DNA of 64,000 bases from Novosphingobium sp. SG751A (GCF_013149295.1 NZ_JABGCB010000012.1:144748-208747), one strand, 5' to 3'. Positions 16,400-25,461 are shown, numbered from the stretch's first letter. Numbers and translations: made by a program. The notes: generated by a model from the letters alone, not told the origin.

Positions 16400-17843
16400 A
16401 CGCATCACTGATGAAACCCCTCTGGTGGTCGATCTGGACCGCACGCTGATTTCGGGCGACGTCGCGATGGAAGCCTGCGTGACCGAGGCCAAGCGCGGTT
16501 TCATGGCCCTGTTCGTCCTGCTCTGGACGATGATCCGGGGGCGCGCGCGCCTCAAGACCCTGCTGGCGCGGCGCGCACCAGTCGATCCGGCCTCGCTCAC
16601 CTATCGCCCCGAGGTGCTGGAGCTGATCGCCCATGCCCGCCGCCAGCGCCGCCGCGTGGTGCTGGCCAGCGCGGCCCATTGGCGCAATGCGCGCCGCGTG
16701 GCCGCCCATCTGGGCCTGTTTGACGAGGTGATCGCCAGCGGTGCCCGCCGCAACGCCAAGGGCAGCGCCAAGCTGACCGCGATCCGCGCATCGCTGGGCA
16801 ACCAGCCCTTCGATTACGTTGGGGATTGCGGGGCCGACCGCCGCATCTGGCGCGAAGCCCGCGTGGCCTATACCGTCGAGGCGCCCACCCGCATGACGCA
16901 TGAGGAACGCCTCGCCCCGGCGCGCAGCCGTCTGCGCGCGCTGGTGAAAGCCGCACGCCCGCATCAATGGGCAAAGAACGCGCTGGTCTTTGTGCCGCTG
17001 GCCTCCTCAGGCCTGCTGGCCAATGCCCATGCCATCGCCCAATCTTGCCTCGCCTTTGCCGCGATGAGCCTGATCGCCTCCTCGGTCTATCTGCTCAACG
17101 ACCTGCTCGATATCGAGAGCGACCGCGCTCATGCCAAGAAGCGCCACCGCCCGCTGGCCAGCGGCGCGCTGCCCATCCCGCAGGCGCTGGTGGCCTGCGT
17201 CGGTTTTGCAGGCGCGGGGCTGGCGCTGGCATGGCAATTGGGCCTGCCCAGCTTCTCGGCCATGGCGACCTATTTCGCGCTGACGCTGGCCTATTCGATG
17301 CGGTTGAAGGCGGCGATGATCGCTGATGTGCTGACGCTCGCCTGCCTTTATACGATCCGCATCATCGCGGGCGCGGCGGCGATTGCTGTGCCGGTTTCGT
17401 CCTGGCTGCTGCTCTTCTCTGTCTTCTTCTTCCTCAGCCTTGGCTATCTCAAGCGCTATGTCGAATTGCGCAGCAGCGCGCGTGAGCCCGACGAATTGCT
17501 CTCCGGGCGCGGCTACACCCGTTCCGACACCGAAATCGTCGCGATCAGCGGGCTGGCTGCGGGCATGGTCTCGATCCTCGTCATGGTCCTGTTTGCCGAG
17601 GCGATGGGCAAGACCGGGGCCTATGCCACGCCGCAATTGCTCTGGCTGCTGCCGCTGCCGCTGCTCTATTGGCTCAACCGCATCTGGATGATGGGGCGCC
17701 GGGGCCAGGTGGACAGCGATCCGGTGGCCTTTGCCATTACCGATGCCAAGAGCATTGCCGTGGGCGCGGCGCTGGGGGGTATTCTGGTGCTGGCCAAATT
17801 CGCCGCCATCGGCCACTGGCTGCCGCAACTGGGGATCGCCTGA
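16389..17843 (+). CDS. HAD phosphatase-UbiA prenyltransferase fusion (decaprenyl-phosphate phosphoribosyltransferase-like)
   Basis: A 484-residue two-domain protein. Residues 1-165 are a HAD domain with all four motifs: D15-L-D17-R-T, VLASA (91-95), K124, and GDCGAD (145-150). Residues 185-484 are a UbiA-type membrane domain with N237-D238-x2-D241-x3-D245 and about eight helices. This UbiA branch (like mycobacterial Rv3806c) transfers phosphoribose from PRPP to a polyprenyl phosphate. A fused HAD would be well placed to remove the 5'-phosphate of that product. Overlap with the glycosyltransferase (11 bp) shows one operon. Alternative: the HAD domain is regulatory. Confidence 0.85.
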   Translation: MLHERITDETPLVVDLDRTLISGDVAMEACVTEAKRGFMALFVLLWTMIRGRARLKTLLARRAPVDPASLTYRPEVLELIAHARRQRRRVVLASAAHWRNARRVAAHLGLFDEVIASGARRNAKGSAKLTAIRASLGNQPFDYVGDCGADRRIWREARVAYTVEAPTRMTHEERLAPARSRLRALVKAARPHQWAKNALVFVPLASSGLLANAHAIAQSCLAFAAMSLIASSVYLLNDLLDIESDRAHAKKRHRPLASGALPIPQALVACVGFAGAGLALAWQLGLPSFSAMATYFALTLAYSMRLKAAMIADVLTLACLYTIRIIAGAAAIAVPVSSWLLLFSVFFFLSLGYLKRYVELRSSAREPDELLSGRGYTRSDTEIVAISGLAAGMVSILVMVLFAEAMGKTGAYATPQLLWLLPLPLLYWLNRIWMMGRRGQVDSDPVAFAITDAKSIAVGAALGGILVLAKFAAIGHWLPQLGIA

Positions 17844-17887
17844 AGCGGCGCTTGTCAGCCTCCCCCTTCCCTCGCTAGATTGCCGCC

Positions 17888-18613
17888 ATGGCACGCTTCT
17901 TTGCCCGCCCCGGGCCAAACCGTAGTTCCCGTTTCCGCCTCGGCTGGTATCTGGCCATGGCAATCTTGTGGTTTGTCGGCCTGTCGGTAGGCATCACGCT
18001 GATCTATCGCGTGGTGCCGCCGCCCGTCACACTGACCATGCTGTTCGACCACAACGGGTTCAGCAAATCATGGACGCCCCTCTCGCGCATCGACCGCAAA
18101 ATGGTGGACGCGGTCATCGCAGGCGAGGACTCGCGCTTTTGCGTCCACCACGGCTTTGACGGCGCAGGCATCGAATATGCGCTGGAACGCAATCTGGCGG
18201 GCGATGGCAGCAAATTGCGCGGCGGATCGACCATCAGCCAGCAGACCGCCAAAAACACCTTCCTATGGCAGGGCAGCGGCATCACCCGCTATATCCGCAA
18301 GGGGCTGGAGGCATGGTTCACCGTGCTGATCGAGAACCTGTGGCCCAAACGGCGGATCATGGAAGTCTATCTCAACGTGGCCGAAACCGGCATCGGCACC
18401 TATGGCGTCGAAGCAGGCGCCCAGCGTTATTTCCGCCACTCCGCCGCCAACCTGACCCAGATCGAAGCCGCCCGCATCGCCGCCGCCCTGCCCAGCCCCA
18501 AGAAGCGCGCCGTAGTGGGCGCCACCGGATTTACCCGCCGCCATGGCAACACCATCGCCAAGCGGTCCGGCGTGGTGCGGCGCAATGATCAGGATGATTG
18601 CATTTATCAGTAA
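17888..18613 (+). CDS. mtgA: Monofunctional peptidoglycan glycosyltransferase
   Basis: A 241-residue GT51 enzyme polymerising lipid II glycan strands at the outer face of the inner membrane. One N-terminal transmembrane helix (about 19-41) is followed by the GT51 motifs: GEDSRFCVHHGFD with catalytic E80, RGGSTISQQTAKN, and KRRIMEVYLNVAETG. No transpeptidase domain follows, which separates it from class A PBPs. The start at 17888 is 44 bp after the UbiA gene, so it may share that transcript. A composite repeat begins 20 bp after its stop. Confidence 0.93.
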   Translation: MARFFARPGPNRSSRFRLGWYLAMAILWFVGLSVGITLIYRVVPPPVTLTMLFDHNGFSKSWTPLSRIDRKMVDAVIAGEDSRFCVHHGFDGAGIEYALERNLAGDGSKLRGGSTISQQTAKNTFLWQGSGITRYIRKGLEAWFTVLIENLWPKRRIMEVYLNVAETGIGTYGVEAGAQRYFRHSAANLTQIEAARIAAALPSPKKRAVVGATGFTRRHGNTIAKRSGVVRRNDQDDCIYQ

Positions 18614-18632
18614 GGTTTGGGAGGGGTTTAGG

Positions 18633-18869
18633 TGCCTCCGGCGGGCAAAGGGCGGGGGCCCTTTGCAATCCCGATACTGTCTTTGGTGCGTGTCGGGTTC
18701 GGCCTTGGGTGTTGGACGCATCGTTTGATTTGTAAAGCCTGCGGCGCTTTTCGCACAGGCTCACCGCGCCGCAGGCTGTCAAACCATGGCACAAAGCGCT
18801 CCCTGGCAAACAATACGCCACCCCATAATGGGATTGCAAAGGGCCCCCGCCCTTTGCCCGCCGGAGGCA
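18633..18869. repeat. Composite hairpin repeat, copy 3
   Basis: This copy carries the CCTCCGGCGGGCAAAGGG-type hairpin at both ends in inverted orientation, with the central AAAGCCTGCGGCGC inverted pair between them. It fills the 327-bp gap between the convergent mtgA and TonB-receptor genes and probably terminates both. Confidence 0.8.
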
Positions 18870-18940
18870 CCTTTAACCCCCAACAAAAAGGGCGCCCCCA
18901 CGCAGGAGCGCCCTTTCCATTTGCCTTGGCCGGTTAAGGC

Positions 18941-21520
18941 TTAGAACGCCACGCTGAGCGTTGCCACGACGGTGCGCGGGGTCGCCAGATAGACGGTCGG
19001 AACCGTGTTGACGGCAATCGGCGTCGAGGTACCGGTGAAACCGCCATAGTAATACTGGTTGAACAGGTTGGTCACGTTGATCTGGATAAAGCTCTTGTCC
19101 GACTTGAGACCAGCGATCGCCAGCTTCATACGGGCCGACAGATCGACCGTGGTGTAGGACGGCAACGTGGCCGAGTTCACCTGAACCGCAGTGGACGGGT
19201 TCAGCGAGCTGTAAACCGGCAGATTTTCAGCATTGATATAGCGCTTGCCGTTGTTCTTGACCGACACGGTCAGATCGAACGGATCGAACGAGGCATCCAG
19301 ACGCGCACCGGCGGTGTAGATCGGAACGCCCGATTCGCGCTTGCCGGCGGTCAGGTAGTAGGTATTCGTGCCATCGCTGCGCAGGACGGTATTGCCATTG
19401 AGCACCGTGCCCGTTGCGCCCTGACCGGCGACGATGTCGGCCAGAATGCGCGACTTGTTGTACGAGCCGAAGGCATAGATCGAGAAGTGATCGTCAACCT
19501 TCCAGTTCAGCGTGGCGTCAAAGCCATACTTTTCCACCTTGCCCAGATTGGTGAAGATCGAGGTCTGGGTTTCCTGATTATAGACCTGCGAAATCTTGTT
19601 ATTGAACATGGTGTACCAACCGCCGACCGAGGCGCTCAGACGACCGGCGCGGGCGCGCAGACCCACGTCAAAGTTGTCCGAGGTTTCCATCCCCGGGCTG
19701 CCGAAGCTGGTGCTGGCCGGATAATAGAACGCGCCATAGAGCGTGTCGGTGCTGGGCACCTGCAGACCCTGCGAGTAGTTGGCATAGAGCGAAGCGCCCT
19801 GGCCCAGAGCCAGCGTGAAACCGACATTGGGCAACACGCGATTATAGTTATAAATGCGCTGCTGCGGCACGGCATAGCCGGACGGCTTATTCGTGGTGCT
19901 GTTGAAGCTGTAGGGATTTGCAGCGGCGTAAGCGGCCTGATCCTGCGGGCTGGGGCAGTAGAAGTTGCTGCCGCCGCCATCGAAGGTGAAGCAGAAGTTG
20001 GTCAGGTTGCGCTTGAAGAAGGGCGCGCGCACACCGACCAGAACATCGAGCTTACCGTCGAAGAACTTGCCGTTATATTCCGCCGAAACCTGATGCAGGA
20101 TTGCATAGGACATGCGGTTGCGCTTCTGGATCGCGTTGCCGTACTTGTCCTTGATGGCCAGATCGATCGGGAAATAGGTCGCGTAATAGCCGGTCTGCGA
20201 GTTGAGGAAGGTCAGCTCGCCGGTCTGCTTGTGGCGGCCGCGGTCATAGGAATAACCGACACGCAGCGTATTGGTCGGGTTGATTTTCCAACGCAGCGAG
20301 GTCAGCAGGCCGATACGGTTGGTTTCGGTTTCATTGGCAGTGCCGATCAGAAGGGCTGGATCAACGACACCATTGGCGTTCACGTCGGTCCCTGCGTAAT
20401 AGCTGCCGCCGATATTGCCAACCCAGCCGTTCGGGCCAGTGCCTTCGTTCAGCTTGCTGGTGCCGCCGCCATTGGCCTTGGTGTACTGGAAGCTGGGGTC
20501 GATCGTCAGGATCAGGTTATCGGCCAGCGTGAAGCGCGAGTTCATGCGCAGGTTGGCCGTCCGCGAGGGGTTGTAGCGGCATTCAAACGCGCCATAACCG
20601 GTGGTGCTGGCGGTCGAGCTGGTCGTGTCGGCGCAATTGATCGTGTATTGCGCTTCGTCCCAGCTGTAGGGCACGCGGCCACCGCTCGAGGAGTTGATCG
20701 GACGGCTCGCCGAATTTTGGGTGTAGAGCGACATCGACGGCGCGAAATTGTTACGGTTCAGGTTGAAGTGACCCGCCAGCGAGATGAAGTCGCCGTTGTC
20801 GCCCAGCGGCTGCTTCACCTTGAAGTTGAGCTGCTGCTTGGCCACCTGGCCGCCGGTGTTGGGCAGGAAGCGGTTCGAGGCCACCGAGGCGGCAAACCAG
20901 GCCTTCAGACCCGAATTGTTGATGGTGCCGGTGTCCACCGAGATGAAGCCGCGCTTGAAGCTGAGATCACCGGCCGAACCGACCGCCATTACCTGCGCCT
21001 TGTCCAGCGGATCGCGCGAACGATAGTTCACGGTCGACCCCGAAGCGGCCGCCGTCGGGCTGTCCACGTCGGTCGAACCCAGGTTGACGTTGACCTGTTC
21101 GATTAGTTCGGCGTCAAGCTGCTGGTTGGAATAAAGGGCATAGTTGCCGGTGTCGTTCAGCGGCATGCCGTCAAAGGTTTGCGAGATGCGGGTGCTGTCA
21201 AAGCCGCGGATGAACATCGCGCCGCCCGACGAACCGAACGGGTCGGCGTTGAAGAAGGACACGCCCGGCACCATGTTGATGACGTCGTTGATCGTCTGGC
21301 CGGGCGAGCTCTTGGAGATGAAGCTCTGGTCCAGCACCTGCTTGGCCTTGGGCGTGGCGGGAATATCCACGCCGTTGATCGCCTTGGCCTTGGTGCCGGT
21401 CACCACGATGGTGTTTTCAAAATCGACCGAACCGGTCGACTGAGCGAAAGCGGGCGATGCAACCGCTGCTGCAATCGCGAAAGAACTGACGGCCAAAGCC
21501 GAATTTTTGATAATGCGCAT
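18941..21520 (-). CDS. TonB-dependent outer-membrane receptor
   Basis: An 859-residue receptor that would import a ligand across the outer membrane with TonB-ExbBD energy. It has a signal peptide (MRIIKNSALAVSSFAIAA, cleavage after AFA), a plug domain starting around ENTIVVTGTKA with INDVINMVPGVSFF and GGAMFIRGFD, and a long beta-barrel. It ends with VATLSVAF, the C-terminal Phe outer-membrane signal. Plug plus barrel length is normal. The start is the ATG at 21520; a longer frame reaches back across the regulatory region. It is divergent from a CDF metal exporter, so a metal-complex ligand is possible, but no substrate can be read from sequence. Confidence 0.9.
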   Translation of the reverse strand: MRIIKNSALAVSSFAIAAAVASPAFAQSTGSVDFENTIVVTGTKAKAINGVDIPATPKAKQVLDQSFISKSSPGQTINDVINMVPGVSFFNADPFGSSGGAMFIRGFDSTRISQTFDGMPLNDTGNYALYSNQQLDAELIEQVNVNLGSTDVDSPTAAASGSTVNYRSRDPLDKAQVMAVGSAGDLSFKRGFISVDTGTINNSGLKAWFAASVASNRFLPNTGGQVAKQQLNFKVKQPLGDNGDFISLAGHFNLNRNNFAPSMSLYTQNSASRPINSSSGGRVPYSWDEAQYTINCADTTSSTASTTGYGAFECRYNPSRTANLRMNSRFTLADNLILTIDPSFQYTKANGGGTSKLNEGTGPNGWVGNIGGSYYAGTDVNANGVVDPALLIGTANETETNRIGLLTSLRWKINPTNTLRVGYSYDRGRHKQTGELTFLNSQTGYYATYFPIDLAIKDKYGNAIQKRNRMSYAILHQVSAEYNGKFFDGKLDVLVGVRAPFFKRNLTNFCFTFDGGGSNFYCPSPQDQAAYAAANPYSFNSTTNKPSGYAVPQQRIYNYNRVLPNVGFTLALGQGASLYANYSQGLQVPSTDTLYGAFYYPASTSFGSPGMETSDNFDVGLRARAGRLSASVGGWYTMFNNKISQVYNQETQTSIFTNLGKVEKYGFDATLNWKVDDHFSIYAFGSYNKSRILADIVAGQGATGTVLNGNTVLRSDGTNTYYLTAGKRESGVPIYTAGARLDASFDPFDLTVSVKNNGKRYINAENLPVYSSLNPSTAVQVNSATLPSYTTVDLSARMKLAIAGLKSDKSFIQINVTNLFNQYYYGGFTGTSTPIAVNTVPTVYLATPRTVVATLSVAF

Positions 21521-21542
21521 GCTGAATGCCCCTGCATGACAA

Positions 21543-21555
21543 TTTTGTGTCAAAA
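21543..21555. promoter_or_regulatory. Near-palindrome upstream of TonB receptor, site 1
   Basis: TTTTGTGTCAAAA is almost self-complementary and lies 23 bp upstream of the receptor start codon, probably between the promoter and the start. An inverted copy (TTTTGACACAAAA) lies 96 bp further away. Both may be operators for the divergent pair. Confidence 0.4.
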
Positions 21556-21650
21556 CCGCCGAAATGCCCCCGTCCGAGCGACGAAAATCATTCGGATGCA
21601 AAACACCTAACGATGTTTGAGAGGCTTCTAAACAGCGGTTTGTGACGCAA

Positions 21651-21663
21651 TTTTGACACAAAA
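21651..21663. promoter_or_regulatory. Near-palindrome upstream of TonB receptor, site 2
   Basis: TTTTGACACAAAA is the reverse complement of site 1 except for the central position. The two sites bracket the receptor promoter region, which would allow looping or cooperative repression. Confidence 0.4.
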
Positions 21664-21726
21664 CGGGGCGTGCGACAGGCTGATGCCGCAAAAGGCAAGA
21701 TTGTTTCCCACGCAATTGACATTGAT

Positions 21727-21739
21727 GTAACTTTGTTAC
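21727..21739. promoter_or_regulatory. Inverted repeat upstream of the CDF transporter
   Basis: GTAAC-TTT-GTTAC is a perfect 5-bp inverted repeat 107 bp upstream of the transporter start, just ahead of a TTGACG that could be a -35 element. It could be a metal-regulator site, but it does not match the alphaproteobacterial Zur pattern that I know. Confidence 0.35.
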
Positions 21740-21845
21740 GGTCTTGACGAAATTCATATGGAATTTAAATGTCTGCTCCAAATTCCGCTGTTGCGAATTG
21801 GGCCGCAGTGCGACATTTGTGCAACGCAGCAGATCGGGAAAAACC

Positions 21846-22826
21846 ATGGGCATCGGCCATCATCACCATCATCACCACGATCATGGCGAATCGCATGGCG
21901 GCAAAGATCACCATGGGCATCATCACGGCGGGGGCCACCACCACGGATCGGGCGCCACCCATGGCACCGCCTTTGCCGTGGCCACCTCGCTCAACATCCT
22001 GTTTGTTGTGATAGAAACCGCCGCGGGCTTTATCGGACATTCCACCGCGCTGCTGGCCGATGCTGGGCATAATCTGTCCGATGTACTCTCGCTTCTGCTG
22101 GCATGGGGTGCAAGCCGCCTTGCCGCGCGGGCACCATCGCGCCGCTTCACGTATGGCATGAAAAGCGCCTCGATTCTGGCCGCTCTGGCCAATGCAGCGC
22201 TGCTCTGGGTGGCGCTTGGGGCGATCCTGATCGAGACTTTGCAGAAATTCGCCTCGCCCGAACCGGCGGCGGCGGGGCTGATGATGGCGGTGGCGGCGGC
22301 AGGCATCGCGGTCAACGGCCTCTCGGCGCTGCTCTTTGCGCGGGGCAGCAAGGATGACCTCAACCTGCGCGCGGCGTTTCAGCACCTGATGGCAGATGCG
22401 GCAGTGTCGGCGGGCGTGGTGCTGGCGGGTCTGGCCATCCACTTCACCGCATGGAACTGGATCGACCCCGTCACCAGCCTCGCCATCACGCTGATGATCG
22501 CGCTGGGCAGTTGGTCGATGCTGAAAGAGTCGGTGCAGATGGGCCTGCTGGCCGTGCCCGCCTCGGTGAATGAGGAAAAACTGCGCGCCTTCCTGCTGGC
22601 ACGCCCCGGCATCGCCGCGCTCCACGACCTCCACGTGTGGCCGATCAGCACCACCGACACCGCCATGACTGCCCATATCACCATGCCCGCCGGCCATCCG
22701 GGGGATGCGTTCCTGCACGCTTTGGCCCACGATCTGGAGCATGATTTCGGCATCGGTCATGCCACGATTCAGGTCGAAACCGATGGCGGGCATGAGTGTG
22801 CTTTGCATTCGGATGAGGTGGTTTGA
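21846..22826 (+). CDS. Cation diffusion facilitator (Zn/Cd/Co efflux)
   Basis: A 326-residue CDF transporter exporting divalent metal against protons at the inner membrane. The N-terminal 35 residues are extremely His-rich (over 20 His), a cytoplasmic metal-binding tail. Six helices follow, with the metal-site motif LADAGHNLSD in helix 2 and HLMADA in helix 5. The C-terminal cytoplasmic domain contains LHDLHVWPIS. The start is the ATG at 21846, in front of the His run; its ribosome site is weak (GGGAAAAA). An in-frame ATG at 21744 lacks a signal and was rejected. Zn(II) is most likely, judging by the His tail. Confidence 0.9.
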   Translation: MGIGHHHHHHHDHGESHGGKDHHGHHHGGGHHHGSGATHGTAFAVATSLNILFVVIETAAGFIGHSTALLADAGHNLSDVLSLLLAWGASRLAARAPSRRFTYGMKSASILAALANAALLWVALGAILIETLQKFASPEPAAAGLMMAVAAAGIAVNGLSALLFARGSKDDLNLRAAFQHLMADAAVSAGVVLAGLAIHFTAWNWIDPVTSLAITLMIALGSWSMLKESVQMGLLAVPASVNEEKLRAFLLARPGIAALHDLHVWPISTTDTAMTAHITMPAGHPGDAFLHALAHDLEHDFGIGHATIQVETDGGHECALHSDEVV

Positions 22827-22844
22827 GGTTGGGCTAGGAAGGTT

Positions 22845-23082
22845 TGCCTCCGGCGGGCAAAGGGTCTCGACCCTTTGCAATCCCATGATGGGGTGGCGCC
22901 AAAGAGGATGCGCTGCGTTTATCACAATGTTTTTAAAGCCTGCGGCGCGGCAAGCTAGCGCTGATCAGCGCCGCAGGCTTTAAAATTCAAACAACGCGTC
23001 CGCCCCCCAAGGCCGAACCCGACACACAACATCGACAGTAACGGGATTGCAAAGGGCCCCCGCCCTTTGCCCGCCGGAGGCA
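22845..23082. repeat. Composite hairpin repeat, copy 4
   Basis: Both ends are the CCTCCGGCGGGCAAAGGG-type hairpin. The left tip is TCTCGA and the right tip is CCCCCG. The central AAAGCCTGCGGCGC inverted pair is present. It begins 19 bp after the CDF stop and ends 23 bp from the pyrC stop, between convergent genes. Confidence 0.8.
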
Positions 23083-23104
23083 TTCAAACCCCCGCCCCCC
23101 CCCC

Positions 23105-24427
23105 TTACAGCGCCCCTGCAAACTTCAACGGCTCGCCCACCGCGCTGTCGGCCAACTGGGCCTCCCACATCACCTGATGCCCGCGGATGATGGTGCCAAG
23201 GACGCGCCCTTTCAGCTCCATGCCGGTATAGGGTGACCAGCCGCAGCGGCTTTGCAGCCAGTCCTCGGTCACGGTGAACTGGCCCTTCAGGTCCACCACG
23301 GTAAAGTCGGCGTCATAGCCCACCGCGATGCGGCCCTTGGCTTGCAGGCCAAAGATGCGCTGAACGCCCGCGCTTGTCATGTCGATCAGGCGAGCCAGTG
23401 TCATCCGCCCGTTCAGCACATGGTCGAGCATCAGCGGCAGCAGCGTCTGCACGCCGGGCATGCCGCTGGGCGACGCGGGATAGGGCTTGGCCTTTTCCTC
23501 GATCGTGTGGGGCGCATGGTCGGAACCGATCACGTCGGGCACACCCTGCTGCAGCCAATGCCACAGGCCATCGACATGTTCGCCGCTGCGGATCGGCGGG
23601 TTCATCTGGGCATAGGTGCCAAGGCGCGGATAGGCTTCCTCGCCGCGCAGCGTCAGGTGCTGAGGCGTGACCTCGCAGGAGGCGATGTCGCGGTGCTGGC
23701 TGATGAGTTCCAGCTCGGCGGGCGTGGTCACATGCAGGATGTGGATCGGCCGCCGCGCCGCGCGGGCCAGCTTGAGGATACGCTTGGTCGCCAGCAGCGC
23801 GCTTTCATCGTCGCGCCAAACGGGGTGGCTCGATGGATCGCCCTCAACGCGCAGATCCTTGCGCGCATTCATACGGTCCTCGTCCTCGGCGTGAATGGCC
23901 ACGCGGCGCGTGCCATGGGCCAGCACGCGGGCCAGTTCCTCGTCATGCGCGACCAGCAGGCTGCCGGTGGAAGCGCCCATGAAGATCTTGACGCCGGCGG
24001 TGCCTGGAATGCGCTCCAATTCAGCCAGATCGGGCGCATTGGCCGCTGTCGCGCCCACATAAAACGCATGGTCGCACCACATGCGATGGTGCGCACGCTC
24101 CAGCTTGTCATGCACGCGCATCACCGAATCCGTGTTCGGATTGGTGTTGGGCATTTCAAACACGGCGGTGATCCCGCCCATCACCGCACAGCGGCTGCCG
24201 CTCTCCAGATCTTCCTTATACTCCAGCCCCGGCTCGCGGAAATGGACCTGCGAATCGATCACGCCGGGCAGGACATCCAGCCCCGTGCAATCAATCCGTC
24301 GCGCCGCATCGGGGAAACTGCCTATGCCAACGATTTTGCCATCGCGGACGGCAACATCAACCTGTGCGGGGCCAGAAGGAGTGTGGACAGTGCCACCGGT
24401 GAGGACAAGATCTATCGCTTGGGTCAT
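23105..24427 (-). CDS. pyrC: Dihydroorotase
   Basis: A 440-residue type I dihydroorotase, which closes carbamoyl-aspartate to dihydroorotate in pyrimidine synthesis. It has the metal motif DSQVHFREPG, the carboxylated lysine in GVKIFMGAS, histidines in AIHAEDED and ILHVTTP, and the late SDHAPH. The length fits this type better than the roughly 350-residue E. coli-type PyrC. It is monocistronic, with repeat elements on both sides. pyrE is encoded 16 kb away. The type I group also contains non-catalytic PyrC-like proteins, but all ligands are present here. Confidence 0.9.
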   Translation of the reverse strand: MTQAIDLVLTGGTVHTPSGPAQVDVAVRDGKIVGIGSFPDAARRIDCTGLDVLPGVIDSQVHFREPGLEYKEDLESGSRCAVMGGITAVFEMPNTNPNTDSVMRVHDKLERAHHRMWCDHAFYVGATAANAPDLAELERIPGTAGVKIFMGASTGSLLVAHDEELARVLAHGTRRVAIHAEDEDRMNARKDLRVEGDPSSHPVWRDDESALLATKRILKLARAARRPIHILHVTTPAELELISQHRDIASCEVTPQHLTLRGEEAYPRLGTYAQMNPPIRSGEHVDGLWHWLQQGVPDVIGSDHAPHTIEEKAKPYPASPSGMPGVQTLLPLMLDHVLNGRMTLARLIDMTSAGVQRIFGLQAKGRIAVGYDADFTVVDLKGQFTVTEDWLQSRCGWSPYTGMELKGRVLGTIIRGHQVMWEAQLADSAVGEPLKFAGAL

Positions 24428-24470
24428 GCTTTGCGCTTTGCCACAGGTTGGAGGGAAGATGAAGGTATAG

Positions 24471-24694
24471 ATGCGAGGGACTCGTCCCTCGCGCTCCCAT
24501 TACCGCCTTCGTTACGCGCTGGGTTCAGCCGCAGGTGTCGGACGCAGCCTCGGAATTTGAAAGCCTGCGGCGCCTTAAGCACGAGCTTGCCGCGCCGCAG
24601 GCCTTCAAACCATCCCAGCCAACTCCGCCACGAACTCTGGCGCCACCCCATAACGGGATTGCAAAGGGCCCCCGCCCTTTGCCCGCCGGAGGCA
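24471..24694. repeat. Composite hairpin repeat, copy 5
   Basis: The left end is the palindromic hairpin GCGAGGGACTCGTCCCTCGC (24473-24492), and the right end is the CCGCCGGAGGCA-type hairpin. This is the only copy lying between divergent genes (pyrC and ygfZ), so here it cannot serve as a 3' terminator. It fills most of the 311-bp gap, leaving about 45 bp on each side for promoters. Confidence 0.8.
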
Positions 24695-24738
24695 AATTCC
24701 CCCTTCCCTTTTCCCGCATCCATCCCCACCTATTCCGA

Positions 24739-25461
24739 ATGACCTATCTCGCCTCCCGCGCCCTCATCCGCCTGTCCCCCACCGCGCCGGACGAGGATGT
24801 CCGCAAATTTCTGCAAGGGCTGGTGACACAGGATGTCGTGCTGGGCGCGCTGCCGACCTATGCCGCGCTGCTGACGCCGCAGGGCAAGGTGATCGCAGAT
24901 TTCATCGTATGGGCCGATGGGGCGGACCTGCTGCTGGATGTGGCGGCGGATCAGGCCGATGGGGTGGTGAAGCGCCTGTCGATGTACCGCCTGCGCCGCG
25001 CGATTGCGATTGGCCGAGATGAAGCGCTGGCCGCGCATTGGAGCCTTGCGCCCCATGACGGCGCTGTGCCCGATCCGCGGCTGGAGGAGTTGGGCTATCG
25101 CTGGCTGGCAGCAGATGATGATGCGCCGGTTGACGCTGAATATTTTGCCCATCGTTTGTCTTTGGGCGTGGCCGAAGGGGCCGAGATTGCCGATCTGCTC
25201 TGGTTGGAATGCAATGCGGTTGAGCTGAACGGCGTGTCCTTCACCAAGGGCTGCTATGTCGGGCAGGAAAACACTGCACGCATGAACTGGCGGCAAAAGG
25301 TCAACCGCCGCGTGGTGGTGGTGCCCACCGCGCAATCTCGCCCGGATCGCCAGAGAGCGGATTATCCCGCGCTGGGCCTGTCGGTTGAACATTGGCGGGT
25401 CGATGACATCGCCAACCCGCCCGCCTGGTTCACGCCGGAAGACATTACCCCAGAGGCGTAA
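24739..25461 (+). CDS. ygfZ: Folate-binding Fe-S cluster maintenance protein YgfZ
   Basis: A 240-residue GcvT-like protein that uses tetrahydrofolate to support assembly or repair of certain Fe-S enzymes. The family signature KGCYVGQE is present near residue 170, and the N-terminus (FLQGLVTQDV, AALLTPQGKVIADFIVW) is typical. The start is the ATG at 24739; the frame stays open upstream through the repeat element, but those residues are repeat-derived and were rejected. The gene ends inside the convergent tetR gene, with 17 bp of overlap. Confidence 0.88.
   Translation: MTYLASRALIRLSPTAPDEDVRKFLQGLVTQDVVLGALPTYAALLTPQGKVIADFIVWADGADLLLDVAADQADGVVKRLSMYRLRRAIAIGRDEALAAHWSLAPHDGAVPDPRLEELGYRWLAADDDAPVDAEYFAHRLSLGVAEGAEIADLLWLECNAVELNGVSFTKGCYVGQENTARMNWRQKVNRRVVVVPTAQSRPDRQRADYPALGLSVEHWRVDDIANPPAWFTPEDITPEA

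Noticed and set aside
21727..21739. Zur box upstream of the CDF transporter
   Set aside because: The 5-3-5 inverted repeat is shorter and differs from the alphaproteobacterial Zur consensus that I know; kept only as a generic operator candidate.
24535..24738. N-terminal extension of ygfZ through the repeat element
   Set aside because: The extra residues derive from the repeat (an IAKGPRPLPAGG-like peptide seen at other copies), and the family starts at the ATG at 24739.
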